From Thermoproteota archaeon (GTDB taxonomy: Archaea > Thermoproteota > Thermoprotei_A > Sulfolobales > NBVN01), in assembly GCA_030550455.1 (NCBI GenBank), contig JAUQPH010000005.1, positions 62,001-126,000 on the forward strand: a stretch of DNA of 64,000 bases, written 5' to 3'. Numbering within the stretch: the stretch's first letter is position 1; each line of letters starts with the position of its first letter. Shown here one piece after another: positions 1 through 8,344 of the stretch. The notes under the pieces were generated by a model. That model had not been told where the DNA came from and made no database searches. It was given only the letters and a program-made list of their open reading frames with translations. Both the position numbers and the translations under genes were made by a program.

Positions 1-108
1 TTATTTGTCACAGCAGCCCTGCAAAATAAGCAAACAGACATCTCGGCTGCTCTTTTTATGTAGCTCATTCTCCAGGGTGCCCACAGTACTCTCACTCAGT
101 GTCCCCAT
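1..108 (-). CDS. candidate small protein, 35 aa
   Basis: An ATG-initiated reading frame of 35 codons ends exactly at the left edge with TAA. A TATA-like stretch (TATTATAG on the minus strand, around 128-135) lies about 25 bases ahead of the ATG, the spacing expected for a leaderless archaeal transcript. The peptide is hydrophilic in its first half and ends in a short hydrophobic stretch with a Cys pair (GCCDK). No family is recognised, and a frame this short can arise by chance. Confidence 0.25.
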   Translation of the reverse strand: MGTLSESTVGTLENELHKKSSRDVCLLILQGCCDK

Positions 109-179
109 TAGTCTAGCCTAACTAAGCTATAATAGCTAGCTCTCTAGGTCTCTAATATACGATGCTGACTCGCAATAAT

Positions 180-902
180 CTAGGTGAAGAATGCCGATGC
201 TTCTAGGAATGGCGCTACAGTGATGGCAGCTACGTACGATAGTGCTATAAACAATATATGAGGTAGTGCTGGAGAGTATACCAAGTAGTCTTCTAGCCTG
301 ATAAACCCTTTGTTTAAGGCTTCTTCTACGTCGGCCCTCTGCTTTCCAAAATCTATATTGACATCGACTGAACTATAACATATGAATCCTTCTCGAGATG
401 GATATGTATGGAGGAAAACGAACTTCTTCTTTAAAAAAGTCGCTACATTGATTGGCCTACCTACAAGGTAAAGAACTTTCTTACCTCCTTGAACACACTT
501 AATGCTACTCATAGCACTTCTGTGTACTGTCAGGTTTCCTACTAAGTTAACAAGAACTAGTGGAAGAGGTAAGAGAGACGATAGGACAAACGTGAAAAGT
601 GGGACTATTGGTTCATCTAAGTGCACCAGCGATACCGCCACCACAGCAAGAAGGTCTGCCCCACCTATCAATCCGAAAACAAAAAGAATGCCGTAAACCG
701 CTGATGGTAGTATAGCTAAAATAACTCCTAAAAGAGAGTAATTCGTCGTAGGTTTAAACACAGTACTGAGTATAGCTATTGCGTAAACAGGTATCCAGCT
801 TACCTCCGGTATCTCCCTATCTCTTAGGTCTCGATACGCCGCATACGCAAAAGTAATTACTAGAGCTACTACTGCTATGCTCTCAAGCATACTGGAGACC
901 AA
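180..902 (-). CDS. archaeal prepilin/preflagellin peptidase (A24 family, FlaK/PibD-like)
   Basis: Probable membrane aspartyl protease that cleaves class III signal peptides of archaeal pilins and archaellins. The two catalytic aspartates of the family appear in the expected context: one in YRDLRDREIP (residues 23-32, just after the first membrane helix) and one in GGAD (80-83), the local form of the GxGD motif. At least five hydrophobic segments alternate with short loops, and the last one sits at the C-terminus. At 240 aa it has the usual family length. No pilin gene lies nearby. It follows radA on the same strand after about 20 bases and may be co-transcribed. Confidence 0.85.
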   Translation of the reverse strand: MVSSMLESIAVVALVITFAYAAYRDLRDREIPEVSWIPVYAIAILSTVFKPTTNYSLLGVILAILPSAVYGILFVFGLIGGADLLAVVAVSLVHLDEPIVPLFTFVLSSLLPLPLVLVNLVGNLTVHRSAMSSIKCVQGGKKVLYLVGRPINVATFLKKKFVFLHTYPSREGFICYSSVDVNIDFGKQRADVEEALNKGFIRLEDYLVYSPALPHILFIALSYVAAITVAPFLEASAFFT

Positions 903-922
903 CTGCGTCTATTCTTTGACTG

Positions 923-1870
923 CTACTCTTCTACGTCCTTAATACCCTCTTCTGTAATAGCGAAGATGGCCTCACCCTCCGGTAGATGAGGTGCGTCAAC
1001 TACTCTAGCGATCCTCCTATTACCTCTAGACTTCCTCAGCTGAACTCTTACTCCCGGTGCGTGAGCTAGAACGTGTCCACCCACAGCCTGAGTCGGATCA
1101 CCGTAGAATACATCAGGTCTAGCCATCACTTGGTTTGTTACTACTACCGCTACTTCGTAGATATCAGCAACTCTAGATAGCTGGTGAAGATGTCTATTCA
1201 GTTTCTGCTGTCTAACTGCTAGATTCTCTCTACCAGGGTACTCCGCTCTGAAATGCCCGGTTACCGAGTCTACCACTATCAACCCTATGTTCTCCTTTGG
1301 TATTAAGTCCATTATTTCCTCAATTATCGCCATCTGGTGATCACTAGATATAGCCCTCACCCAGTAGATGTTAGTCATCGTCTTCTCAGGGTCTAAACCG
1401 ACAGCTTTCGCCATAGCTTCTATTCTTTCCCATCTAAACGTACCCTCAGAATCTACGAAAACAGCTTTAGCTTCAAGCCCTCCCCTATCTCTCGGCAGCT
1501 GGACGTTGACGGAAAGCTGTAGACACAGTTGCGTCTTACCTGTACCATATTCACCAAAGAACTCAGTAACAGTTCCTATTTCGACTCCTCCACCTAAAAG
1601 TCCGTCAAGTCTCTTAGACCCAGTCGTTATCTTAGGTAACGCACCTTTTTCTTTCTTTAGATCGAGAGCTGTCTTTAGAGTTAGACCTAGGAGCTCTCGC
1701 GCCTTAGAAACAATTCTGTGTGCTGTTGGAAGCGGAATTCCAGCTACACTTGCTAGCTCGCTTACGTTGGCTACAGCTATAGATTCGAGAGTTTTATATC
1801 CTGCTTCCTTCAATTTAGCAAGAATAGTTGAAGAAATACCTAAGTCCTCAAGATTCTTCTTACTGCTCAT
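923..1870 (-). CDS. radA: DNA repair and recombination protein RadA
   Basis: Archaeal RecA/Rad51-family recombinase that forms ATP-dependent filaments on single-stranded DNA and catalyses strand exchange. Residues 1-60 form the helix-hairpin-helix N-terminal domain ([19 protein letters not shown], then [13 protein letters not shown]). The ATPase core carries Walker A GEYGTGKT (106-113) and a Walker B-like IGLIVVDSV near residue 200; the L2-adjacent [10 protein letters not shown] and the GGHVLAHA segment are also present. Length 315 aa is typical of RadA rather than the shorter RadB paralogs. A purine-rich stretch GGAGAGAGGT immediately precedes the ATG. The order radA then prepilin peptidase suggests a short operon. 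Confidence 0.97.
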   Translation of the reverse strand: MSSKKNLEDLGISSTILAKLKEAGYKTLESIAVANVSELASVAGIPLPTAHRIVSKARELLGLTLKTALDLKKEKGALPKITTGSKRLDGLLGGGVEIGTVTEFFGEYGTGKTQLCLQLSVNVQLPRDRGGLEAKAVFVDSEGTFRWERIEAMAKAVGLDPEKTMTNIYWVRAISSDHQMAIIEEIMDLIPKENIGLIVVDSVTGHFRAEYPGRENLAVRQQKLNRHLHQLSRVADIYEVAVVVTNQVMARPDVFYGDPTQAVGGHVLAHAPGVRVQLRKSRGNRRIARVVDAPHLPEGEAIFAITEEGIKDVEE

Positions 1871-1911
1871 ACCTCTCTCCTCATTTAAAGAGTTAGAAAG
1901 CTATTAAACGC

Positions 1912-2547
1912 TCATCTTTCAGTACATGAAGCTCTCAGTAAGTCGTAGACCTCAGGAACTACTTTAGATGCCTCCTCTAGCATGTGCTTAACTAACTCTC
2001 TTATCTCCCACTGAGCCTTATAGGAAAGCCTGAGGCAGGCTATATGCAGTAGTTCCCTAAGGTTTACTGTCATGAGTATCTTAGTAGTAACAGCTTGGGG
2101 TAGCACATATCTAGCATCTTCATATGGAATGCCGGCGTCCACCATCTCTTTATACAGCCTAAGAGCTTCTTCAACTACGTTTCTAAATCTCTCTTCGAAG
2201 TTTCCTGACCTCACTGATTCAGGAACTATGTAGTCGTACTCAGCTTTGGTATATCGCTGAGACTCTTGAGTGTATGAAGCTATTCTATGTCTAACTAGTT
2301 GGTGGGATGTAACTCTAGATATACCCTCTATTAAGAATGTGAACGATATATGCTCAAGTACGGACGGAAAACTCGCTGACTCAAGAATCCAACCACGCAC
2401 GTCTTCCTCTGGGTAGTCATTTAAGTAGTGCTGTAAGGTCTCTAGAGACAGCTTTCCCTGCGATGTTTTAGCAGCTAGTACAATAATCCTTCGGGGGTCA
2501 CCACCACGAGGCGAACTCCAAGATATTAGACTAACCCTCAAAACCAT
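1912..2547 (-). CDS. thyX: flavin-dependent thymidylate synthase ThyX
   Basis: Makes dTMP from dUMP using FAD, methylenetetrahydrofolate-type carbon donor and NADPH. The signature RHRxxSxxxxSxRY is intact as RHRIASYTQESQRY, and the downstream NLRELLHIACLRLS segment also fits ThyX. Roughly 211 aa, normal for the family. A TTG six bases further upstream (2553) is an alternative start; a TATA-like TTTTTTAAG around 2573-2581 is compatible with leaderless initiation at either one. It ends 41 bases before radA on the same strand, so both may be expressed together as DNA-synthesis functions. Confidence 0.95.
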   Translation of the reverse strand: MVLRVSLISWSSPRGGDPRRIIVLAAKTSQGKLSLETLQHYLNDYPEEDVRGWILESASFPSVLEHISFTFLIEGISRVTSHQLVRHRIASYTQESQRYTKAEYDYIVPESVRSGNFEERFRNVVEEALRLYKEMVDAGIPYEDARYVLPQAVTTKILMTVNLRELLHIACLRLSYKAQWEIRELVKHMLEEASKVVPEVYDLLRASCTER

Positions 2548-2724
2548 TCCCAAACTTAATGGAGAGCTTTTTCTTAAAAAACGGGACCTTAAACACTAAA
2601 TTCTCAAATAAGCTGGGAGGTTGTGTCACCGCGTGTATGGGGGATTTCAGCATCTGCTTTAGAGCGAGTTAAAATGTGATGTTCTGTGTTTAGAAGAAAC
2701 CTGAATCTAGCGTTCAGAGTCTAG

Positions 2725-3597
2725 CTACTGCTTTACGCCCTCCCTAATTGTGTACAGAGCACCCAGCATCGTGATCGCCATTCCTATGAGTACGTTTAGA
2801 CTTACATCTTGGGATAAAATTAGCGAGGCTAAAATGGTGGCCCCTGGTGCCTCTCCAAAACCTATGACAGTCGCTACGTAAGATTTCATATACTTTACTA
2901 AGTAGTTGATAACTGTATGTCCACCGAGCATTGGTATTAACGCTAGTAACACTAAGTATACCCATGCGTTTAGCTCTCCTGGTATTATTGACTGCTTTGT
3001 CACTACAGAATAAGCAAATAAGAAGATAGTAGAAGTACTGTAGCAAACTAGAGTATAGCTTGCTAAACCAACACCTTTTTTTCTTAGGTACCTACCTACG
3101 GTAAAGTACGCTGCCCCAGTGATAGCTCCACTAAACGCTAGAATTGAACCATAGAGGGCTTTCTCAACTAGATAAGGTCGCACAGCGACAACAGTACCGC
3201 AAAATGCTACTAGAACCCCGATAAGCTCTGACCACCTCGGTCTCGAGATCCTCAAAACCGTTTCATACAGCATTGCTATCAATGGGTAGAGAACTACTAT
3301 TGTCGTTGACAGAGATATAGGTATGTAAAATAAGGATTCCATCCACGTGAGAAAGTGCGTAGCTAAGAAAATTCCCGAAAGTATAGATAGGGAGATGTAT
3401 TTAATGTCTTCCAAATAGAAGTCTTTTAAACCTTTAAATAGAGAATAGAGCGCTATGAGCAATGCCGCAATAAAAAGCCTCCAAAAAGCGCATGCTAGTG
3501 CTGTTGCTCTAGAGAGAACTACGATTATAGATGCAGAAGATATGCTGAGCCACGCCACCACGATAAGAGCGTACTGAATAGCTTTACTCAATACCAT
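2725..3597 (-). CDS. EamA/DMT-superfamily transporter
   Basis: Ten predicted membrane helices arranged as two tandem five-helix EamA repeats (about residues 1-140 and 150-285), the hallmark of drug/metabolite exporters. It starts with a hydrophobic helix without a cleavable signal and ends in a short charged tail (REGVKQ). Conserved features include the early FWRLFIAALLIALYSL segment and GEAPGATILASLIL in the last third, where the family has its G-E-P motif. Substrate cannot be deduced. It is probably transcribed alone, since more than 100 bases separate it from thyX. Confidence 0.85.
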   Translation of the reverse strand: MVLSKAIQYALIVVAWLSISSASIIVVLSRATALACAFWRLFIAALLIALYSLFKGLKDFYLEDIKYISLSILSGIFLATHFLTWMESLFYIPISLSTTIVVLYPLIAMLYETVLRISRPRWSELIGVLVAFCGTVVAVRPYLVEKALYGSILAFSGAITGAAYFTVGRYLRKKGVGLASYTLVCYSTSTIFLFAYSVVTKQSIIPGELNAWVYLVLLALIPMLGGHTVINYLVKYMKSYVATVIGFGEAPGATILASLILSQDVSLNVLIGMAITMLGALYTIREGVKQ

Positions 3598-4023
3598 CTA
3601 CCGAAGCTAAAACACTCCTGAAAACTTAAGTTGAGCACTTAAACGACATTGCCACTTTGAGACGTTAAGTCCCCTCTTTACCCTAGGTTATAGAAATTTC
3701 CCGAGAAGATACCACTAGAGTATGAACCTAATTTCCGTTGATTGAGTGACTTTAGGAGTTACACCTTGAGGGACGGCATGACAAGCGGGTGTAGAACTCT
3801 GAACAAGCGTTAGACTAACTAGAAACATAGACTGAGAGAGAAGTAGGAACTCAGTGGGTAGATTGAGAAGTGGCCTTGCTAACGCGTAGTGCTTGGGATA
3901 CATAGGTGACTAAATAGAGTTACTTAAAAATCGGTTTCGTTTCTTGTCTTCTACGGAGCTAAGCTCAGCGCATGAGGAAGCTACGTTATCGGTTTGTGCT
4001 TAACTTAAACAAAATTTAATAAG
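3598..4023. other. intergenic region without a convincing gene
   Basis: These 426 bases separate the divergent DMT transporter and Cys-rich gene. A 62-codon minus-strand frame (3715-3903) with a TATA-like TTTTTAAG before its ATG exists, but its translation is poor in charged residues and resembles nothing I know. An AT-rich box (AAAATTTAATAAG, about 4010-4022) may be the promoter of the downstream plus-strand gene. I see no RNA gene or repeat. Confidence 0.4.
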
Positions 4024-4452
4024 TTGGTGGGACTAGAGTTATTGGGTAAGAATTCGGTGTCGAAAAATCCTGACAGACGAGAATTTTACCCAAAGAGAGA
4101 ATTTAGGGATAGAGAACTAGCTGAACCAAAGCCTTTAGGCAACATGTGCAATAACCTCTGTCCACTGTTCAAATGCGCTAAAAACGCCTTAGTATTCTCC
4201 ACAAAGGTTATAAAGGGTTATACCCAAAAAGTGGCTATGTGTAGGTTAACCGGAGACCAGTGTATTGGGTACGGCTGCCAGTTCGCTTACTGCGATAGGA
4301 AAGCACTCCTACCGAACGGTAACTGCGCCTTCACTGTAAAGTTTAAGGATGGAGAAGACTTCTTTAACGAGCTAGAGAAAGAAGAGTTAGAGCTCTCGAC
4401 AAGAAGTAGGCTTGTAAAAAGATATAGCAAAAAGGACATCTTTGTGGAATAA
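4024..4452 (+). CDS. Cys-rich hypothetical protein
   Basis: Family not recognised. The middle of the 142-aa protein holds eight cysteines in a pattern C-x3-C-x4-C (MCNNLCPLFKC) followed by C-x6-C-x4-C-x4-C (CRLTGDQCIGYGCQFAYC), suggesting a bound Zn ion or Fe-S cluster. The N-terminal 40 residues are basic and low in hydrophobics, the C-terminal 40 are charged and helical. No membrane segment. The given start is TTG; TTG at 4042 is another possibility because the TATA-like box ends just before 4024. The next gene (Ldh2 family) starts 17 bases after the stop, so the two may form an operon. Confidence 0.6.
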   Translation: MVGLELLGKNSVSKNPDRREFYPKREFRDRELAEPKPLGNMCNNLCPLFKCAKNALVFSTKVIKGYTQKVAMCRLTGDQCIGYGCQFAYCDRKALLPNGNCAFTVKFKDGEDFFNELEKEELELSTRSRLVKRYSKKDIFVE

Positions 4453-4469
4453 ATGCTTTCGGGACCTCC

Positions 4470-5621
4470 GTGTCTCAAGAGGGAGGCCTTTACGAAAAGG
4501 AGCCACCTATTCCCCCAAACGAGTACGTAAGAGTTAAACATACAGTACTCAGAGAATTTATTAGCAAGATCTTCGTTGCCGCTGGGTTGTCTAGTAATGA
4601 CTCATGGGTAGTGGCTGACGTACTCGTCACTGCTGACTTAATGGGAATCTCAAGTCACGGTGTTCAGCGAGTGCGGAGGTACATCGACGGACTGCTTCAC
4701 TGCTGTGTCAACCCGAAACCGAAAATAAGGGTAGTGAGGGACTTTGGTGCTACGGCTTTAATAGATGCTGACAACGGCTTAGGGCACGTGGCCGGAGTGA
4801 AAGCTGTGGAGGTAGCTATAGAAAAAGCTAAGAGATACGGTGTTTCACTAGTTCTCGTTAAAAACAGTCATCACTACGGAATAGCAGGCTACTACTCCCT
4901 TAGAGCTGTAGAGAAGGGGTTTATCGGCATATCGGCAACAAATTCTGAGAAACTTGTGGCATATGTTAACACCACTACTAGAAGCCTCGGAACAAACCCA
5001 ATAGCCGTAGGCATCCCTAGAAAAACTCCCCCACCGATACTCTTCGACGCCGCAACATCCATCGTTCCAGTTGGGAAAATTGAAGTATACGCTAAGATGG
5101 GAAGGAAAGTCCCGGAAGGTTGGGTAATAGACTTTGAGGGCAGGATGCTCAGCGGTGATGCCGCTGAGATACTCTCGGAAATAAGAGCCGGTAGAGCATC
5201 AATTCTCCCACTAGGGGGATTAGGTGAGGAGTTCGGTGGACATAAGGGATCTGGCTTAGCTTTTATAATAGACGTGATATCGGGAGTGCTTTCTGGAGCT
5301 GCATGGGGTCTTCATGTCAGGTACACTGTTGATACAGCACCAGCGAACGTCGGACATTCTTTTGCTGTTATCGATATTGACGCATTTATACCAAAGGAGG
5401 AATTTTATGAGCGAATCGAAAGCTACATTGACGAACTCAAGTCGTTAAAGAAGCACCCGAGTGCCGATAGAATATGGATTCCCGGAGAGAAAGCCTGGAA
5501 TACTATGATGACTAGGCTACAAATAGGAATACCCGTTCACATTAAAGTTTGCGAAGAGCTTAACCTTATAGCTAAAAACCTAGGTATCAACGAGAAGTTA
5601 TGTGACTTAAATAAAAGCTAA
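4470..5621 (+). CDS. Ldh2/YbiC-type NAD(P)-dependent malate/lactate dehydrogenase family
   Basis: Member of the malate/L-lactate/ureidoglycolate/sulfolactate dehydrogenase family, structurally unrelated to classical Rossmann LDH/MDH. Typical landmarks are SSHGVQRVRRYIDGL near residue 60, LVKNSHHYGIAGYYSLRA near 130 (substrate- and cofactor-contacting His pair), LGTNPIAVGIPRK near 170, FDAATS, and the late GGLGEEFGGHKGSGLAFIIDVISGVLSGA segment. 383 aa, about the usual 330-360 plus a short N-terminal extension. GTG start. The true 2-hydroxyacid substrate cannot be read from the sequence; malate dehydrogenase is the commonest role in archaea. Confidence 0.85.
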   Translation: MSQEGGLYEKEPPIPPNEYVRVKHTVLREFISKIFVAAGLSSNDSWVVADVLVTADLMGISSHGVQRVRRYIDGLLHCCVNPKPKIRVVRDFGATALIDADNGLGHVAGVKAVEVAIEKAKRYGVSLVLVKNSHHYGIAGYYSLRAVEKGFIGISATNSEKLVAYVNTTTRSLGTNPIAVGIPRKTPPPILFDAATSIVPVGKIEVYAKMGRKVPEGWVIDFEGRMLSGDAAEILSEIRAGRASILPLGGLGEEFGGHKGSGLAFIIDVISGVLSGAAWGLHVRYTVDTAPANVGHSFAVIDIDAFIPKEEFYERIESYIDELKSLKKHPSADRIWIPGEKAWNTMMTRLQIGIPVHIKVCEELNLIAKNLGINEKLCDLNKS

Positions 5622-5695
5622 ACTTCCAAACGTGAAAAGTCAAAGATAGCCTTATTAGTTTCTCACTACTGCTTACAGCTGTTGCACTAGCTAGT

Positions 5696-6895
5696 TCAGG
5701 ACTTAATGTCATCAAAAGTCAGTATGACTATGTCGGTAGGTTTCTTACTTATAGCCCCGATTCTAGCACCTATCAACATACCAACACCTTTAGCTGAAGC
5801 TATATCCAGTAGTCTCTGCGTTATAACACCGTCCATGACTATAGCGTAGGCATCCTTGATTTCATCACTAATGAGCTTGTCTACTAGGTCCTTTACTGGT
5901 ATCCTCAAAGTTTCGTTCCAGTTTTTATCGTATATCACACTCTCCAAAGTACCTCTCAAGGATTCCACGGTCTTTACAAGTGATTCAGGGACGGTTATTT
6001 CGCTAACTGCCTCTGCCTCCGGGACTGTGACGGCTGGAAGTGCTTTAACTCCCTCTTCCGCTTTTTCAGCAGCTTCTTTAGCAATATGCTGTAAGTATGT
6101 CTCTAAAGGTGTTGCGTTTTTCAAAGCTTTAGCTATTTCTTTTCCGGTAAGCTCCTCAACTTCCCTACCTGGAGGAGCTCTTGCTACCATGTCTATTTTA
6201 GCTGCACGCGCTAGCTCCTTAAGAATCATGTCGCCGGCTCTATCGCCATCTAGAAACGCTATAGTCTTTTTAGATTGAGATAGTCTCACTATGGTCTCAG
6301 GAATTTCGCCCCTAGCGCCCTCGAGCGCGATGACATTTCTATAGCCGTACTTAAGGAGGTTTATAACATCAGCTCTTCCTTCAACTATGATTAAGGTATC
6401 AGATTTTTCGACTTCGGGTCCTGCTGGAAGTCTCTCTGGACCGTAATACACCAGCTCAGCAGTCTTAACCGATGATTCTATCTCTTGTAGTACCTCTTTA
6501 ACGTCTACCTCCTTTTCCTTTATCATGGTTTGCATTATTTCCTTAGCTCGCTCGACAATTTTTTTGATCTTCTCCTTACGTACGTCAACTATGTCTACTA
6601 CCTTAATCTTAGCGTTGAAAGGACCGACTTTATCTACAAACTCGATCATTGCTGCTACAAGAGCTGTCTCAACTCGGTCTAAGTTTGAGGGAAGAAGTAT
6701 CTCACCGACGATCTTAGACCCTTGCTGTTTCGTTTCAACAGAGATCCTACCTATTCTTCCCTTTTCCTGCAGATCCCTAAGGTCTAGCTCAGAACCAAAT
6801 AGCCCCTCAGTTTGACCGAAGATAGCGCCTATAATGTCGTGCTTATCTACTATACCATCTACTTCCACTTTAGCCCTCACTACATATTTTACCAT
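5696..6895 (-). CDS. dnaG: archaeal DnaG-like primase
   Basis: Archaeal DnaG, a Toprim-domain protein with primase activity that also associates with the exosome in several archaea. The Toprim fold is at about residues 165-245: DTLIIVEGRADVINLLK supplies the catalytic Glu, and AFLDGDRAGD supplies the DxD metal-binding pair. The N-terminal 120 residues contain the conserved GQTEGLFGSELDLRDLQEKGRIGRI segment. The C-terminal third ends with the typical VMDGVITQRLLDIASAKGV. Length 399 aa is standard. It lacks the bacterial zinc-binding domain, as expected. It appears to be monocistronic. Confidence 0.95.
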   Translation of the reverse strand: MVKYVVRAKVEVDGIVDKHDIIGAIFGQTEGLFGSELDLRDLQEKGRIGRISVETKQQGSKIVGEILLPSNLDRVETALVAAMIEFVDKVGPFNAKIKVVDIVDVRKEKIKKIVERAKEIMQTMIKEKEVDVKEVLQEIESSVKTAELVYYGPERLPAGPEVEKSDTLIIVEGRADVINLLKYGYRNVIALEGARGEIPETIVRLSQSKKTIAFLDGDRAGDMILKELARAAKIDMVARAPPGREVEELTGKEIAKALKNATPLETYLQHIAKEAAEKAEEGVKALPAVTVPEAEAVSEITVPESLVKTVESLRGTLESVIYDKNWNETLRIPVKDLVDKLISDEIKDAYAIVMDGVITQRLLDIASAKGVGMLIGARIGAISKKPTDIVILTFDDIKS

Positions 6896-6999
6896 TAGGT
6901 CAGCACCCAGTCTAACTGATACTTATCACTACGATAACATTTTGCTAGCTAGTTAAAAGTGTGTTATATCGATCAAGCCAGGAGTTTTCGCTCACGAGG

Positions 7000-7542
7000 T
7001 TAGGAAGAGTGTTTGTCGCTACATAAGCGGTCGAAGAACTTAAACCTGTTCTCCCCGCTTTTAGTAATACACCAAACGAAATCTCCCTCGATCTCTAGGA
7101 GCTTCATTATTAGCTCTTTAACGTATTCAAGGTCGATGTGACTTACTACTACCCCAGCTCCGGACTCAGAACATACTGTCTTCTGCAAACCATATCTACA
7201 CCTTAATTCTCCTCGGCAGTAAACACACTGAACATCGATGTAACCTGGTAATAATCCTATGTAGTAACCCTGAGAGACCTCAAAGTAGGTGCACCCTCGG
7301 GGAATGTTGTGCGGAAGACCTTTCGAAATTTTAACACCACTAATTATGCACTCCCAGGGTTCCTTCTCTACTTCAGTTTGGCATAAACGGTTGATTAAGT
7401 CTACTACAGTCTTGTTAACGCATGCCTCTACGTAGATAAAAGCTATGATTCCAGAACTACAGCAGCTTATTACAACGTTAGCTACACTAGTCGGTCGTTC
7501 CTGAGTACTCATTACCGACATACACCACTCTTTCGAGTTCAA
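7000..7542 (-). CDS. Cys-rich hypothetical protein
   Basis: No family recognised. The 180-aa product has fourteen cysteines, including VQCVYCRGELRC in the middle (C-x2-C-x5-C, zinc-ribbon-like), an early SCCSSG, and isolated cysteines elsewhere. The C-terminal part (HIDLEYVKELIMKLLEIEGDF) is probably helical. No signal peptide or clear membrane span. Start is uncertain: ATG codons at residues 1, 8 and 11 compete. It is isolated, with about 100 bases to dnaG downstream and 800 bases of non-coding DNA upstream, so context gives no functional hint. Confidence 0.5.
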   Translation of the reverse strand: MNSKEWCMSVMSTQERPTSVANVVISCCSSGIIAFIYVEACVNKTVVDLINRLCQTEVEKEPWECIISGVKISKGLPHNIPRGCTYFEVSQGYYIGLLPGYIDVQCVYCRGELRCRYGLQKTVCSESGAGVVVSHIDLEYVKELIMKLLEIEGDFVWCITKSGENRFKFFDRLCSDKHSS

Positions 7543-8344
7543 CTACCTCTATCTCACCTACTAACTAGGGGATAATAGCTGCTTATTTGAATATTCACCA
7601 CCGAGATCTCATATACTCTATGAAGGAGTTTATGAGACTCGAGAGTCGTGTTGAAAATGCTTCAGGGAACGTTAAGAACCACTCTAAGAGTCCAGTAGTA
7701 ACTCACGTAATTAGGCCTACGACAGTCCTCAAGGCTTTAGCATAGAGTTACTTATGTCCGCATATAACCGCTAACTCGAGGAAGAATCACCTCAGCAGGA
7801 GCTGTAACATAATGCGAGAGAAAGTCATAAGTAGCCGAAATCAGTAGGGTTTGCTATTGAGATTCAGTGCTTCAAGGACGGAAACCCAAATAAGCAGTGA
7901 CGAGCCGCTGAGGCTAATACTCGAGAACCCATAGCAACAACGCTCTATAAATAGCCGCAGCAATTGAGTGAGTTAAACTAGTTAATGAGGGCTCGTAACT
8001 GCTTTAGTGTATTAGGTTAAAGGTTTTGTAGGACTTTTTCACGATGATGGGAGGTACTTTGAGACACCTAGAGGTAGAGTCTAGATGTGGGCCCCGTGCT
8101 GTTGGGCTCGAGCGGTGCCCATGACTCCTGCGTAGAGTAGCTAGTAGCCTCAGTAAACCGCTGGTAGGAGGCACAACTCACCCTAGGAAAACCTACAAAA
8201 CCTAGAGCGAGAAACGGTGAGATGAAGGTGGAGAGCTATTAACATACCTGCACGACACAGCTTACTACTTCGAAACTGCTGATTCTTTTATACTTCTTTA
8301 AGGATTAAATTAGGTATTCAAGCTATAAATACGGGTTTAATGCC
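7543..8344. other. 800-base non-coding stretch with structured-RNA candidate
   Basis: No reading frame of note on either strand; stops are frequent. A good TATA-like box (CTATAAATAG, about 7947-7956) would place a plus-strand start near 7975. The interval 8021-8203 holds strong base-pairing potential, described separately. A pyrimidine-rich tract (about 8281-8298) could end such a transcript. The last 40 bases carry the promoter of the deacylase gene: CTATAAAT (8323-8330). Confidence 0.5.
8021..8203 (+). ncRNA. candidate structured non-coding RNA of unknown class
   Basis: AGGTTTTGTAGG (8021-8032) is perfectly complementary to CCTACAAAACCT (8192-8203), closing 159 bases with a 12-bp helix. 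Inside are further pairings: AGAC/GTCT around ACCT/AGGT (about 8060-8081), TGGGC/GCCCA enclosing CCG-GCT/AGC-GG (about 8085-8123), and CTCCT/AGGAG (about 8127-8170). Just downstream, CTCACC/GGTGAG and CTAGG/CCTAG can form an alternative fold that competes with the closing helix. I looked for SRP RNA, RNase P RNA, 5S and C/D-box hallmarks and found none. A decayed inverted-repeat element is the main alternative. Strand is inferred from the upstream TATA box. Confidence 0.45.

Noticed and set aside
2677-2720. C/D-like sequence (GTGATGT then CTGA)
   Set aside because: Box C deviates, and there is no internal D'/C' pair or promoter with proper spacing.
3715-3903. 62-codon minus-strand ORF with a TATA-like box at leaderless distance
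   Set aside because: The translation is low in charged residues and resembles no protein; the promoter match alone is not enough.
8021-8203. Interpretation as SRP RNA or RNase P RNA
   Set aside because: The invariant GGAAGG-type tetraloop region of SRP RNA and the GAGGAAAGTCC/ACAGAA elements of RNase P are missing.
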